A DNA stretch of 63,659 nucleotides from JABSSA01 sp039984715 (GTDB taxonomy: Bacteria; Pseudomonadota; Alphaproteobacteria; Rhodobacterales; Rhodobacteraceae): the NCBI GenBank assembly GCA_039984715.1, contig JBDWUA010000023.1:1-63659 (forward strand). Reading direction: 5' to 3'. Under the pieces are notes generated by a model. That model ran no database searches. It was not told where the DNA came from and saw only the letters and a list, made by a program, of their open reading frames with translations. Position 1 is the first letter of the stretch, and the number at the start of each line of letters is the position of its first letter. Position numbers and translations under genes: made by a program. Shown piece after piece: positions 32,887 through 41,882 of this stretch.

Positions 32887-35130
32887 ATGGCACGTTTCGG
32901 ATTTTTTGGACTTTCGACCGGCAGTACCGTGCGCCTAGCGGCAGGAGCGCGCGAAGCCCAAACAGGGCCGGAGGGTTGGGGCGCAAATGGCCCCAACGCG
33001 ACAATTCAGGTGCGCCGCAGTGATCTACAGGTCGCCCCTGAAGGTATGAATTTCGAGGTTGTTCTTGAGAACTTCGACACGCCCGGGCCCAGCCCCGCAA
33101 CAGGAACCTATGATCCACGCTTGCACGACATCTATTATGTCTGGAACTTTGGTGATCCCGGCAAAACCTATGACAAGCCCGAATACATTCTGCCAGAACA
33201 CCGTGATGCCAATATCGCTTATGGACCGCTGGCCACACATGTCTATGACACGCCTGGGACCTACACGGTTACTGTCGACATCGTCGAACCCGTCTCAGGC
33301 AAGACCGCGCAAGCCACGCTGGATGTGACCATCGGAAATCCGGACAGTCAGTTTCCGGGCTTTCGAACGCTCTATGTCGATCCAGACGGAGATTTTTCTG
33401 GCGCGCCCGCTGGGGCACAGCTGTTTGATGATCTGCAAGCTGCCTTTGAACGCACGGGCCAGACCTCAAGCAATCAGGATTACTTTCGCATTATGCTGAA
33501 ACCAGGCAAAGTGTACTCAGGCTTTACCGGTGCGCAGATGCGGTCAAATTGGAACAATGTCTATTGGTGTGCCGCCCAAGACAGTGGGGAACGCCCCATT
33601 GTTCAATGCCTCAAGCCAGCCAACCTACGGGGCGCTGTGTTGGAAGATCAGACCAGCCACAGCAACATCGGGAAGAAAACCGATATCAATATCTCAGGGA
33701 TAGACTTTGTTGGGGCTTGGGATACACGAACAGAAGAGCCGCTGGGTCAACAGACCAACCTGGTGCTTCACCGCCCGAACCGCTGTACGTATCTTTCTTT
33801 TCACAACACGACCGGGTCAGGGTTCTCTACTTTCATTGCGGATCAAAGCGAACCGGGCAATTCTGACCCGGCCACCGTGGTCAAAGAACACACAAATATC
33901 CTCAGCGATACGCTTGTGACCAACTGGCAAAACTTCGCGGTCTACATGGACGAATGGTGGTCTTGTGGGATGGTTGGCTGTTCTTTTGTTCAGGATGTCG
34001 AAGCCATTTCAGGCGGCGGCAAGGGGTTGGGGCATAACGAACACGGACCGGTGCGCGTTCATGGTGGACAAGGCTGCGTCATTGATGCCTGTGACATCTT
34101 TAGCCGCAACGGCTGGTTTCCCAACATCATTGGTATGCATACGCCGCAGCCCGGCATTCGCTGGAACCAGACATCAGAACGGGATGCTGTTTTGAACATG
34201 CAGCGCACATTTGTAGAAAGCCCTGGGCTACCCTTGGCAATCACCGGACTTTCGGAAGACCCCGTTGCATGCAATGCAATTGTGGACAAATGCCACCTGA
34301 TTGGCGGATATGCGACCCAAGAGTTGATCGGCATTCAGCATGGCGGCGTAACGGTTCGAAATTCTGTTTTGATCCATCCGGACGTGGACCGCACGGTTCG
34401 CGGCGCCTTCCGGCTTGAAAGCTGGATCAAAGCAGAACTGCGTGAAGACGCCACCCCCGGAACAGGGAACGCTCCAATTCGGGTCTATAACAGCACGCTG
34501 ATTGATTGGTCCGATGGCGCAGAAGCCGCAGATCCATTTCCGACCTTTCAGCTTTTTGGAAACCCCACATTTTCCAATGTAACAGAAGAAAATAACATCC
34601 GTTATCGTCCCAATATGGGCGAAACACCGCACGCGATTGACACAACAGTTCTGTTTCCCGCGCGCTATACAGACTATCGTGACCGCTTCCACCCGGTTGA
34701 GGACACGATGCCAACGGATGTTGCGCCGGGTCAGTCGATGTTTGTGCCGTATTCTCACTTTCCTGGTGGCCTGACCCGTGCAGATTTCACCGAGAACAGT
34801 GCGGATGAGCGGTATCAACCCGATTTACGGCCAGGGCTCTATCAAGAACGTGAAAGCTATTCATTCGTTTACAACGAAGACGGCATCACTATGACCAACA
34901 CAGGCGCAGATACATGGCCAAGTGGGGGCGGGCGCATCATCGTTCCAGTCATGGAGCAAATCCATATCCGCACTGAACTTGGAAACGGACCCGGGTCAAT
35001 TATTCAGGCCAAGCTCACCCCGTCATCAACTGCCGTGGGGGCCGCGCTCAGCGGGTTGACGGCTGTGGACGACATGTTGGGCCAGATCAGACCCGCTTAT
35101 CCGTCTATCGGGGCTTATGAATTGCCCTGA
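32887..35130 (+). CDS. PKD-domain plus right-handed beta-helix protein
   Basis: A 747-residue protein with no signal peptide. Residues about 35-150 form a PKD-like domain (YYVWNFGDPGKTYD, THVYDTPGTYTVTVDI). Residues about 155-650 have the short recurring strands of a right-handed parallel beta-helix, with RNGWFPNIIGMHTPQPG and NSVLIHPDVDRTVRGAFRLE as examples, the fold of many polysaccharide lyases, epimerases and phage tailspikes. The N-terminus MARFGFFGLSTG resembles a structural attachment motif rather than a leader peptide. It is last of the four-gene set and is followed by a strong terminator. Enzymatic activity is likely but the catalytic residues are not identified. Confidence 0.72.
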   Translation: MARFGFFGLSTGSTVRLAAGAREAQTGPEGWGANGPNATIQVRRSDLQVAPEGMNFEVVLENFDTPGPSPATGTYDPRLHDIYYVWNFGDPGKTYDKPEYILPEHRDANIAYGPLATHVYDTPGTYTVTVDIVEPVSGKTAQATLDVTIGNPDSQFPGFRTLYVDPDGDFSGAPAGAQLFDDLQAAFERTGQTSSNQDYFRIMLKPGKVYSGFTGAQMRSNWNNVYWCAAQDSGERPIVQCLKPANLRGAVLEDQTSHSNIGKKTDINISGIDFVGAWDTRTEEPLGQQTNLVLHRPNRCTYLSFHNTTGSGFSTFIADQSEPGNSDPATVVKEHTNILSDTLVTNWQNFAVYMDEWWSCGMVGCSFVQDVEAISGGGKGLGHNEHGPVRVHGGQGCVIDACDIFSRNGWFPNIIGMHTPQPGIRWNQTSERDAVLNMQRTFVESPGLPLAITGLSEDPVACNAIVDKCHLIGGYATQELIGIQHGGVTVRNSVLIHPDVDRTVRGAFRLESWIKAELREDATPGTGNAPIRVYNSTLIDWSDGAEAADPFPTFQLFGNPTFSNVTEENNIRYRPNMGETPHAIDTTVLFPARYTDYRDRFHPVEDTMPTDVAPGQSMFVPYSHFPGGLTRADFTENSADERYQPDLRPGLYQERESYSFVYNEDGITMTNTGADTWPSGGGRIIVPVMEQIHIRTELGNGPGSIIQAKLTPSSTAVGAALSGLTAVDDMLGQIRPAYPSIGAYELP

Positions 35131-35164
35131 CCCTCGTAACCCTCAGGCTTTACTTCGTCGCACG

Positions 35165-35191
35165 CGCCCCGCATAAGCGGGGCGTTTTTTT
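35165..35191 (+). terminator. rho-independent terminator after the beta-helix gene
   Basis: CGCCCCGC, loop ATAA, GCGGGGCG and seven T form a perfect 8-bp stem with U tract. It closes the 29704-35130 gene set and cuts it off from the GT4 gene, whose ATG follows immediately. Confidence 0.92.
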
Positions 35192-36454
35192 ATGCGTTTG
35201 GAAGTCATGTCACACACCGCCCCTGCCCGTATCGCTTATCTGGCCGCTGAATACCCGGCCGTCTCGCATACGTTCATCCTGCGCGAGGTCGCGGCCCTGC
35301 GCCGCCTTGGGCTTGAGGTCGAAACCTGTTCCATCCGCCGCACCGATCCGGTTCACCACAAAGGTGATGCCGAAGCTGCCGAAGGCAAACGCACCTTTCA
35401 TGTGCTGAACACCGCGCGCAATCCAAAGGCGCTGCTGGCTGCCCAAAAGCCCGCATTGACCCAACCCAAAACCTATTTCAGTGCCTTGCGTCGGGCCTGG
35501 AGCATGCGCGCACCAGGGATCAAAGCCGCCCTCTATCAACTGATCTACTTTGCCGAAGCCACCGTGCTGGCCCGTCATTTGCAAACCACCGGCATCACAC
35601 ATCTGCATGGGCATTTCGCCAATGCCTCGGCCACGGTGACGATGCTGGCCGCAGAACTGGCCGACATCCCCTTCAGCTTTACCCTGCATGGACCATCTGA
35701 CCTGACCGACCCCGCCCGCTGGCGGCTGGACCTCAAGGTCGCACGCGCAGCGTTTGTGTCCTGCATCAGCTATTACGCCCGCAGTCAGGCAATGCTGGCC
35801 GCGCACCCTGACCATTGGGACAAGCTGAAAATCATCCATTGCGGTGTCGAACCCAGCAGATATGCCCCCGCGAAAACCCCCAATACCGCCCCCGAGATTG
35901 TCTTTGTCGGGCGTCTGGCCGCCGTCAAAGGCGTGCGCCTGCTGTTTGACGCCTTTCAAACCGCCCGCGAAACCGTGCCCGATCTGCGCCTGACCCTTGT
36001 GGGGGACGGCCCCGATCGCGCTGCATTAGAGACCGCAGCCGCCCCGTTGGGGGACGCTGTGACCTTTGCCGGATACCAAACCCAAGACGCCGTGGCCGAC
36101 ATTCTGGCGCGTTCAGACATGATGGTTTTGCCCAGCTTTGCCGAAGGCGTGCCCGTGGTGTTGATGGAGGCGATGGCCAGCCAAATCCCAGTGATCGCCA
36201 CCCGCGTCGCTGGTGTGGCCGAGCTGGTCCAAGACGGCACCAGCGGCTTTGTTCTGGCCCCCGGAGACGTTGATGCATTGGCCCGCGCCATCATCACGCT
36301 GGCCCAAGACCCCGCCCGGCGCACGGCCATGGGCAAAGCGGGCCGCGCACAAGTCGAAGCGGATTTTGCCATCGACGGCGAAGCCCACCGTCTGGCAGCC
36401 CTATTCCGCAACACCCACCCAGATCACCCGCGCCCGGAAGGGGATGCGTTTTAA
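35192..36454 (+). CDS. glycosyltransferase family 4 (colanic-acid/EPS type)
   Basis: A GT-B enzyme of up to 420 residues. N-terminal features are AYLAAEYPAVSHTFILREV, common in WcaL/ExpE-type EPS transferases, and HLHGHFANASATV. The C-terminal donor domain has FVGRLAAVKGVRLLF, LVGDGPDRAAL and PSFAEGVPVVLMEAMASQIPV with the E-x7-E pattern. The first ATG (35192) directly abuts a terminator U tract, while ATG 35207 has GGAAG very close upstream, so the start is uncertain and either a leaderless message or readthrough is implied. It stands alone between the spike-like set and the 36.5-38.3 kb insert. Confidence 0.9.
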   Translation: MRLEVMSHTAPARIAYLAAEYPAVSHTFILREVAALRRLGLEVETCSIRRTDPVHHKGDAEAAEGKRTFHVLNTARNPKALLAAQKPALTQPKTYFSALRRAWSMRAPGIKAALYQLIYFAEATVLARHLQTTGITHLHGHFANASATVTMLAAELADIPFSFTLHGPSDLTDPARWRLDLKVARAAFVSCISYYARSQAMLAAHPDHWDKLKIIHCGVEPSRYAPAKTPNTAPEIVFVGRLAAVKGVRLLFDAFQTARETVPDLRLTLVGDGPDRAALETAAAPLGDAVTFAGYQTQDAVADILARSDMMVLPSFAEGVPVVLMEAMASQIPVIATRVAGVAELVQDGTSGFVLAPGDVDALARAIITLAQDPARRTAMGKAGRAQVEADFAIDGEAHRLAALFRNTHPDHPRPEGDAF

Positions 36455-36545
36455 AAAGCCAATGCTGATTGAGGTCACATAAGGGCTGGAGCGCCTTCCG
36501 TTGCACCGTTGCGATCATAGCGCCAATGGCAACAGTGAGCCCAGA

Positions 36546-37199
36546 CTACCCAAACAAGGTTGCATGCGTGTCTTTGAAAGACACACCGTCAAACGCCTGG
36601 ACAATAATAGAGTGACCGGCAAACAGACCCTTGTCTGAGTACCGAAATTCTAACATCGTTCCGGTCACATTGACGCTGTGCAACAGTATCGTCGCTTCAA
36701 ATTCATCTGGCGTCAGTGCGGGATTTTCGATTTCTTTCGTCGTTCCATCCTTGTACGTGACTCCAAAGGATCTCCAACTTTCATTGTATTCATTCAAGAG
36801 ATCACGAGAAGCAACCGATCTGGCTTTTTGATCTATGTTTATTAAGGAGTTGTAGAGAAATTGCGCCGCCTCCACGCATTCTTCAAGGGGTTCTCCATCT
36901 GGGTCGATAGAAAGCTCGATATTCCGATCTTCTAACCTAATATGTGAGACCAACCGGCCTTTGATCCTTTGATCTTCTTCCATTGGCCCAAGCACCGGGT
37001 CAACAAAGACAACTGTGGCTGCTTTGGTTGGGCTACCAATGCCTCTCAGCCAATCTCTAACTTGTTTTAACAATAGCTCACGGCTCCAAGACTTTATGTG
37101 AGATTGGCAGAACTTGGCACACTGAGCAACGGCAGCAAGGTCCGCAAAGCCGACATCGGTGTCGATGCGCAACCCATCCCCGAAAGCACCAACACTCAA
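36546..37199 (-). CDS. hypothetical protein of unknown family
   Basis: A frame of 217 residues, soluble, with no signal peptide or motif I recognise. Its composition is more A+T rich than the EPS genes. The first ~20 codons, including the TTG start at 37199, lie inside a 76-bp repeat that also occurs just after the SGNH gene at 38267-38342, so the annotated N-terminus may be a by-product of the duplication and the true start may be further in. A 14-bp sequence (CAACAGTGAGCCCA) occurs on both sides of the gene (36530-36543 and 37219-37232). It looks like accessory cargo; function unknown. Confidence 0.5.
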   Translation of the reverse strand: MSVGAFGDGLRIDTDVGFADLAAVAQCAKFCQSHIKSWSRELLLKQVRDWLRGIGSPTKAATVVFVDPVLGPMEEDQRIKGRLVSHIRLEDRNIELSIDPDGEPLEECVEAAQFLYNSLINIDQKARSVASRDLLNEYNESWRSFGVTYKDGTTKEIENPALTPDEFEATILLHSVNVTGTMLEFRYSDKGLFAGHSIIVQAFDGVSFKDTHATLFG

Positions 37200-37216
37200 G
37201 GTCTAATCAGGGGCAA
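37141..37216. repeat. 76-bp imperfect direct repeat, copy 1
   Basis: It matches 38267-38342 with 8 mismatches in 76 and no gaps (about 89 percent identity). Copy 2 overlaps the last codons of the SGNH gene and the sequence just downstream, whereas this copy overlaps the start of the hypothetical gene. The pair brackets the EEP-hydrolase gene and suggests duplication linked to its insertion. Confidence 0.9.
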
Positions 37217-37266
37217 AACAACAGTGAGCCCATTCTAACAAATGCTACGGTTTGGATGAACGTCTG

Positions 37267-38151
37267 CTAATTGACAATTTGAGATGGCCAAACGTCCGCA
37301 AGCACACCCAAGTGGTCGGACCCAAATGCGGGTCGGACTTGTGCCCGACCTCCCAAGGCCCAAACTTGATCCAACGGCAGGCCAATGCCCCACAGATAAA
37401 ATGTTGACCACCCCGCTCTGACATTTCTGGTCTTTGTCATTTCGCCAATTTGCAGTGCGGCGGCAGTCCAAGGCATAGTGTTGAAATCTCCAGCAACAAT
37501 AGCACCGTGGTCAATACCTTCCAAAAGAGGCAATGCCATTTCCAGATGCAACCATTGTACATCTGGCCATGGCTGTTGCAAATGGACACCCACAACCCAA
37601 AATGGATCATTTGGCCGTTCAACCTCAATTGCCATGAGTGATCTCTCTGGCGAGCAGGTTGGTCCGGCTTGCGATAACGGCCATCGAGATAAAATGGCAA
37701 TTCCATTCCATCCCTGCCATGGGCACACTGCCTGATAAGCGAGCGTTGTTTCCAATTCTGTTAGAACAGCCTGATTATGCGCAGAGACTTCTTGCAGGAC
37801 CACAATGTCAGGGGCAGCGGTTCGAATGTCGGCAACAAGTTCGGACGTCTCTGAGTTCCTGAAGAACAGGTTTTTTGAATAGACGCGAACGCTTCCACTT
37901 TCGCCGTCTGGCGTGATGACGAGACCGGCACCAAATGCTGTCAAAAGTGAGAAAACAATTATGCCCGCCCAATATCTACCTACGGACAAAAAATAGACGT
38001 TTAGGCTGACCATAAGTCCAAAGACAGAAAACCAGCGTCCCGCTGCGATCGCGTCAAAAAAAGGGTGAAGTTTCCCTGCAAATCCCAGCAATAGTGCAAG
38101 ACTAAAAAGAGCCGCTAATAACAGCACAACGTGCCTTTGCCAGGTTCTCAT
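37267..38151 (-). CDS. membrane-anchored endonuclease/exonuclease/phosphatase (EEP) family protein
   Basis: A 294-residue protein with three hydrophobic helices in its first ~85 residues, followed by an EEP hydrolase domain. The DNase-I-fold metal and catalytic residues are visible: VVLQEVSAHN (Glu), VVGVHLQQPW (His), IVAGDFNTMPWT (Asp/Asn), LPLDQVWALG (Asp) and FGSDHLGVLADV (Asp/His). The substrate could be DNA or a phospho-compound; membrane-tethered members of this type are common in proteobacteria with poorly defined roles, and the catalytic domain is probably periplasmic. It lies between two copies of a 76-bp repeat in a patch with lower G+C, so it is probably an insertion in the EPS locus. 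Confidence 0.85.
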   Translation of the reverse strand: MRTWQRHVVLLLAALFSLALLLGFAGKLHPFFDAIAAGRWFSVFGLMVSLNVYFLSVGRYWAGIIVFSLLTAFGAGLVITPDGESGSVRVYSKNLFFRNSETSELVADIRTAAPDIVVLQEVSAHNQAVLTELETTLAYQAVCPWQGWNGIAILSRWPLSQAGPTCSPERSLMAIEVERPNDPFWVVGVHLQQPWPDVQWLHLEMALPLLEGIDHGAIVAGDFNTMPWTAAALQIGEMTKTRNVRAGWSTFYLWGIGLPLDQVWALGGRAQVRPAFGSDHLGVLADVWPSQIVN

Positions 38152-38266
38152 GTTTTACCTTTTTGGTCAGCGCCTTTGTGGTCGCTAGCAGCAACAGTGG
38201 CACGATAATGGATCGAGACTAACTCCGAAATCGGTCATTGGCGCAAGGCAACAAATTCACACTTTG

Positions 38267-38342
38267 TCCGCACAGCCGACATCCGCATCGATGCACAACC
38301 CATCCCCGAAAGCACCAACACTCAGGGTCTGATCAAGGGCAA
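38267..38342. repeat. 76-bp imperfect direct repeat, copy 2
   Basis: It is the partner of 37141-37216. It covers the last six codons and stop of the SGNH gene (minus strand) and 55 bp beyond. Since it contains native coding sequence, this is probably the original copy and 37141-37216 the derived one. Confidence 0.9.
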
Positions 38343-39392
38343 TATAGCGTCTGCAAATTGGGCGTCGACCTCGGGTTGGTAATGGCCGTCGGGCTGGAAG
38401 GCGCTTTGGTTGCGGGGGTTGGCGTGGTCGGCTGTGGCGAAATACGGGATGTTTTCGGCCTGCAGGAACGGCACCAGCAGCGCATGCAGATCGACGTCGC
38501 CGCGCGTGCGGGTTTGTACCAACAACACCACGGGGCGTTGGCCGTCGGCCTCTGCGCTGCGGGCGAAATCGCGCGTCATGCGTTTCAGCACCTCTTCATA
38601 GGGATATCCGCCGCTTTGTACCTGCGCCTTTGTGCGCGCCACATGCCCTGTGGCCAAAGACCGGCGCACCAAGCGTGAAAACGGGGAATGATCCAGCGTC
38701 GTCAGGCCAAAAGAGGTCGGGCCATAAAACGCGTCTTCGGTCCTCAGCTGGTCGCGCCACGCTTGTGCAAGGGTTGGATCCGAGGACAAGCGCGCTTCGT
38801 CTGCCTGACTTTGGATCAGGGGATCGATGCGGCGCAGGCCGTCGGCCTCATCAGGGCGGAAGATTGGATAGGTGAAAGGTGCGGGTTGTTCAAAGGACCA
38901 TGTGCGATTGGACAAGGCCGCCATCCCAGGCACGGAGGACGACAGGATGGTTAAAACCACAACATCGCCGGGGCGTCGGTTGGGTTGGTCGTCTTGAAAC
39001 AGGGCATATGTGAAATTGGGCGGGGCCGCCGGGCCAGCGTGATGATCCACGGTGATTTCGGGGGCGATCGTGTGCACGGCATTCATAATGTTGCCCGAAA
39101 AGGACATGCCATAGACCCGCACTGCAGGCGTGTCTGGTGCGGATGTGAAATCCTCTGCCGACTGGGCCAGAATATCATCCCACCACGCCACAGCAGACAG
39201 GTTCCCGCGCACGGATGGATCGCGTTCCCAGCGGGCGTGTTTGCCCGGCACGCTGCGCCCATATTCGAAATACTGCACCACCGAAGACAGGCGTCCACGG
39301 GTTTCGACCCAGTTCAACACCCCAGCCACAGCCAAATCCAACACTGCCAGGCACAGCAGGGTCAGAGCGAAGATAGAGACTGTTTTACGCAT
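38322..39392 (-). CDS. SGNH-hydrolase-like EPS acetylation partner protein
   Basis: A 356-residue protein with an N-terminal signal or anchor (SIFALTLLCLAVLDLAVAGVL). The body has features of a diverged SGNH fold: VRVYGMSFSGNIMNA, with the putative nucleophile serine at about residue 97, and the C-terminal FQPDGHYQPEV, with the Asp/His pair. It lies 12 bp after an MBOAT gene, the arrangement of AlgI with AlgJ/AlgX and similar two-protein O-acetylation systems: the membrane MBOAT passes acyl groups across and the periplasmic SGNH protein places them on the polymer. Direct homology to AlgJ/AlgX is not obvious, so the role is assigned mainly from context. Confidence 0.7.
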   Translation of the reverse strand: MRKTVSIFALTLLCLAVLDLAVAGVLNWVETRGRLSSVVQYFEYGRSVPGKHARWERDPSVRGNLSAVAWWDDILAQSAEDFTSAPDTPAVRVYGMSFSGNIMNAVHTIAPEITVDHHAGPAAPPNFTYALFQDDQPNRRPGDVVVLTILSSSVPGMAALSNRTWSFEQPAPFTYPIFRPDEADGLRRIDPLIQSQADEARLSSDPTLAQAWRDQLRTEDAFYGPTSFGLTTLDHSPFSRLVRRSLATGHVARTKAQVQSGGYPYEEVLKRMTRDFARSAEADGQRPVVLLVQTRTRGDVDLHALLVPFLQAENIPYFATADHANPRNQSAFQPDGHYQPEVDAQFADAILPLIRP

Positions 39393-39404
39393 GCCCGTCC
39401 CGCC

Positions 39405-40835
39405 TTAGAACTGGAAATAGATAAAGGCCGATGTGGCCGTGGTGGATCCGAAGGCCAACAAATAGACCATACCTGCATAAAGACCGGCCCGCAGCCAGAT
39501 CGGCCAATGTGCATAGAATTGCACGTCTCCGGCCCGTTCAACCAGCACATCCCAAACCAGCAAGAACCCGACGCCCAGCAAAGCCGCCGCAGGGGGCACT
39601 GGCATCGACATCCCTTGCGGTGCATCAATCAAGCCCAACAGGCGTCCGGTCATCTGGCGGATTTGTTCAAACGAACCGGCCCGGAACAACAGCCAGCCAT
39701 AACAGACCACCTGAAAGAACAGCGCAATCGCCCCAATCCGCAAAAGCCACGCCCCTGCCCCGCGAACGACGCCTTCGCCGACATGTTTGTGACGTCCCGC
39801 AAAGGCCCGGTGCACCGCCAGCAAGGCGCCTTGATACACACCCCACAAGGCAAAGTTCCACGCCGCACCATGCCACAGCCCGCCCAATGTCATTGTCGCC
39901 ATCAGGTTGCGATAGGTTTTCCCCGGCCCACCCCGATTGCCACCAAGCGAGATATAAAGGTAGTCGCGCAACCAGCTGGACAAAGAAATATGCCAGCGGC
40001 GCCAGAATTCTTGTGGGTCGGCGGCAAAATAGGGCTGTGCAAAATTCCGCATCAGGCGGAACCCCAGCATCTTGGCCACCCCTCGGGCGATATCTGTATA
40101 TCCGGAAAAGTCGCAATAAATCTGGATGGCAAAGGCCCAAGTGGCCAAAATGATATCCAAACGCGACGGATCAGGATGCGCATAAACCGCCTCGACTGCG
40201 GGGGCGAGCCCGTCTGCGATGACAACCTTCTTGACCAGTCCCAGCAAACACAACACAGCCCCACGCCGGAATGCATCCCAGCTTAACTGCCGCTTCTGGC
40301 TGATATTGGGCAACAGGTTCTTGGCCCGTTCAATCGGGCCCGCCACCAGCTGCGGGAAAAACGCGACAAACAGGGCAAAGTCAAAGAAATCACGCGACGG
40401 TTCCAGATCGCGCCGATAGATATCAATCGTGTAGCTAAGCGTTTGGAACGTATAAAACGAAATCCCCACCGGCAGCACAATCGACAACACAAACGGATCA
40501 GCCGTATAGCCGATATTCCCAAGCAAAGCCTGAAAACTGTCAACAAAGAAGCCCAGATACTTAAAGACGCCCAGCATGCCGAGATTGACCGCCAGTGACA
40601 GGCTTAACAATCTGCGCCGCCGTTGGTCATTGGCTTCGCGCCCCATCGCGGCACCGATGAAGTAATCGACAAAGGTGCTGAGCAAAATCAGGCTTAAAAA
40701 GCGCCAATCCCAAGCCCCATAAAACACATAGCTGGCCACCAAAAGCATGCGGTTCTGGCCCTTATGCGGCAACACCACATAAAGCGCGCCCACGATCAGG
40801 AAAAAGACCCAGAATTGGAGTTCGGTAAACAGCAT
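39405..40835 (-). CDS. MBOAT-family O-acyltransferase (AlgI-like)
   Basis: A 476-residue polytopic membrane protein. The N-terminus FTELQFWVFFLIVGALYVVLP and the segment PVGISFYTFQTLSYTIDIYR are typical of AlgI/DltB. The conserved block HISLSSWLRDYLYISLGGNRGG is followed by TLGGLWHGAAWNFALWGVYQG, whose histidine is the MBOAT active-site residue. It should carry acetyl groups from the cytosol to the periplasm for EPS O-acetylation. It is second in a three-gene minus-strand operon (GT2, MBOAT, SGNH) with 12-bp gaps. Confidence 0.93.
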   Translation of the reverse strand: MLFTELQFWVFFLIVGALYVVLPHKGQNRMLLVASYVFYGAWDWRFLSLILLSTFVDYFIGAAMGREANDQRRRRLLSLSLAVNLGMLGVFKYLGFFVDSFQALLGNIGYTADPFVLSIVLPVGISFYTFQTLSYTIDIYRRDLEPSRDFFDFALFVAFFPQLVAGPIERAKNLLPNISQKRQLSWDAFRRGAVLCLLGLVKKVVIADGLAPAVEAVYAHPDPSRLDIILATWAFAIQIYCDFSGYTDIARGVAKMLGFRLMRNFAQPYFAADPQEFWRRWHISLSSWLRDYLYISLGGNRGGPGKTYRNLMATMTLGGLWHGAAWNFALWGVYQGALLAVHRAFAGRHKHVGEGVVRGAGAWLLRIGAIALFFQVVCYGWLLFRAGSFEQIRQMTGRLLGLIDAPQGMSMPVPPAAALLGVGFLLVWDVLVERAGDVQFYAHWPIWLRAGLYAGMVYLLAFGSTTATSAFIYFQF

Positions 40836-40847
40836 CGTGCCGCTCGC

Positions 40848-41789
40848 TTAGACGGTTTCGGGGGACCAGTGGTCAGCCCGTTCCGCTTCTATTTCAGAGG
40901 CTGCGCGCGCTTTGCCCACAGATAAAGCCCGGCGTTGATAGGCCCTGATGAAGGCGCGTAATTCGGCATCCCCATGCTGTGGGTCACGCCGCAACATCGC
41001 ACCAAAATACCCCTGCAGGATAGAAAACCCACCCGTCACGTAGGGCGGCTGGCGCATCTTGTTGATGGCGGACGCCACCAGATACACCGGCCCTGTGCCC
41101 ATGTAATACTGACCAAAGCCGTGGCGACGGCGGCCCACATGAATATTTGTCTGGCTTGATCCCATCGGGCGCAAATGTTCGAAAGCCAATTCAGGCGCAT
41201 CCCAGCTGCCCACAATCCAGCCCAGCTGACGCGCCTTGTGGCAATCCAAACCATCCCACATGACCTCGCGGGCAAAACCACCGATCTGATTGAAACAGCT
41301 CACACGCATGAATTTGGACGCCCCGATCGACATCTCGTCTCCGATGCCTTCCGAAATCTGCTGTCCCTGCGGCCCGCTATACCATGTCTTACCCGAACAA
41401 CTGCCCACACGGGGTTCTGCTTCCATCCGGTCCATCAGGCCCGCAAAATAGGTCGGCGGCAAATCCAGATCGAGATCAAGCTTACATAAGTAAGTGTAAT
41501 CGCTCAGTGTCACCGTCTCGAGACCGGCATAAAAAGCTTCGATCACGCCGGGACCCACGGCGCGCTTGCCTCGGTCTTCGCGGTGCACCACACGGATCCA
41601 ATCATGCGCAGCCGTATATTCGGCCAAAATCTGGGGGCTGTCATCGGTCGATCCATCATCGACAATGACCCAAAGGGCGGGTCGTTCGGACTGTGCCACC
41701 ATGCTGTCCAGCGTGCGGCGCATATAGTCGGCCTCGTTACGTCCGGGCGAGATGACGACATAAGCGCGGGTATCAATTGCGTGTTTCAT
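40848..41789 (-). CDS. glycosyltransferase family 2
   Basis: A 313-residue GT-A enzyme with AYVVISPGRNEADYMRRTLDSM at the start, then WVIVDDGSTDDSPQIL and YLCKLDLDLDLPPTYF supplying the acidic metal/nucleotide-binding residues. There is no clear transmembrane helix. It heads the operon with the MBOAT and SGNH genes and is divergent from the DUF6492-like gene at 41883 across 93 bp. It probably adds a sugar to the repeat unit; donor unknown. Confidence 0.9.
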   Translation of the reverse strand: MKHAIDTRAYVVISPGRNEADYMRRTLDSMVAQSERPALWVIVDDGSTDDSPQILAEYTAAHDWIRVVHREDRGKRAVGPGVIEAFYAGLETVTLSDYTYLCKLDLDLDLPPTYFAGLMDRMEAEPRVGSCSGKTWYSGPQGQQISEGIGDEMSIGASKFMRVSCFNQIGGFAREVMWDGLDCHKARQLGWIVGSWDAPELAFEHLRPMGSSQTNIHVGRRRHGFGQYYMGTGPVYLVASAINKMRQPPYVTGGFSILQGYFGAMLRRDPQHGDAELRAFIRAYQRRALSVGKARAASEIEAERADHWSPETV

Positions 41790-41882
41790 AGCTGGTCTAT
41801 GTTCGATATAGACAGCGCAGACAAGAAGACGCTTATCCTGTTATGAAGATTATCCAAATCTGTTTGAAAGCTGCATACCCCA

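Noticed and set aside
38985..40286. 433-codon plus-strand frame opposite the MBOAT and SGNH genes
   Set aside because: It spans two well-supported minus-strand genes and is low-complexity in Gln, His and Pro, as expected of a shadow frame.
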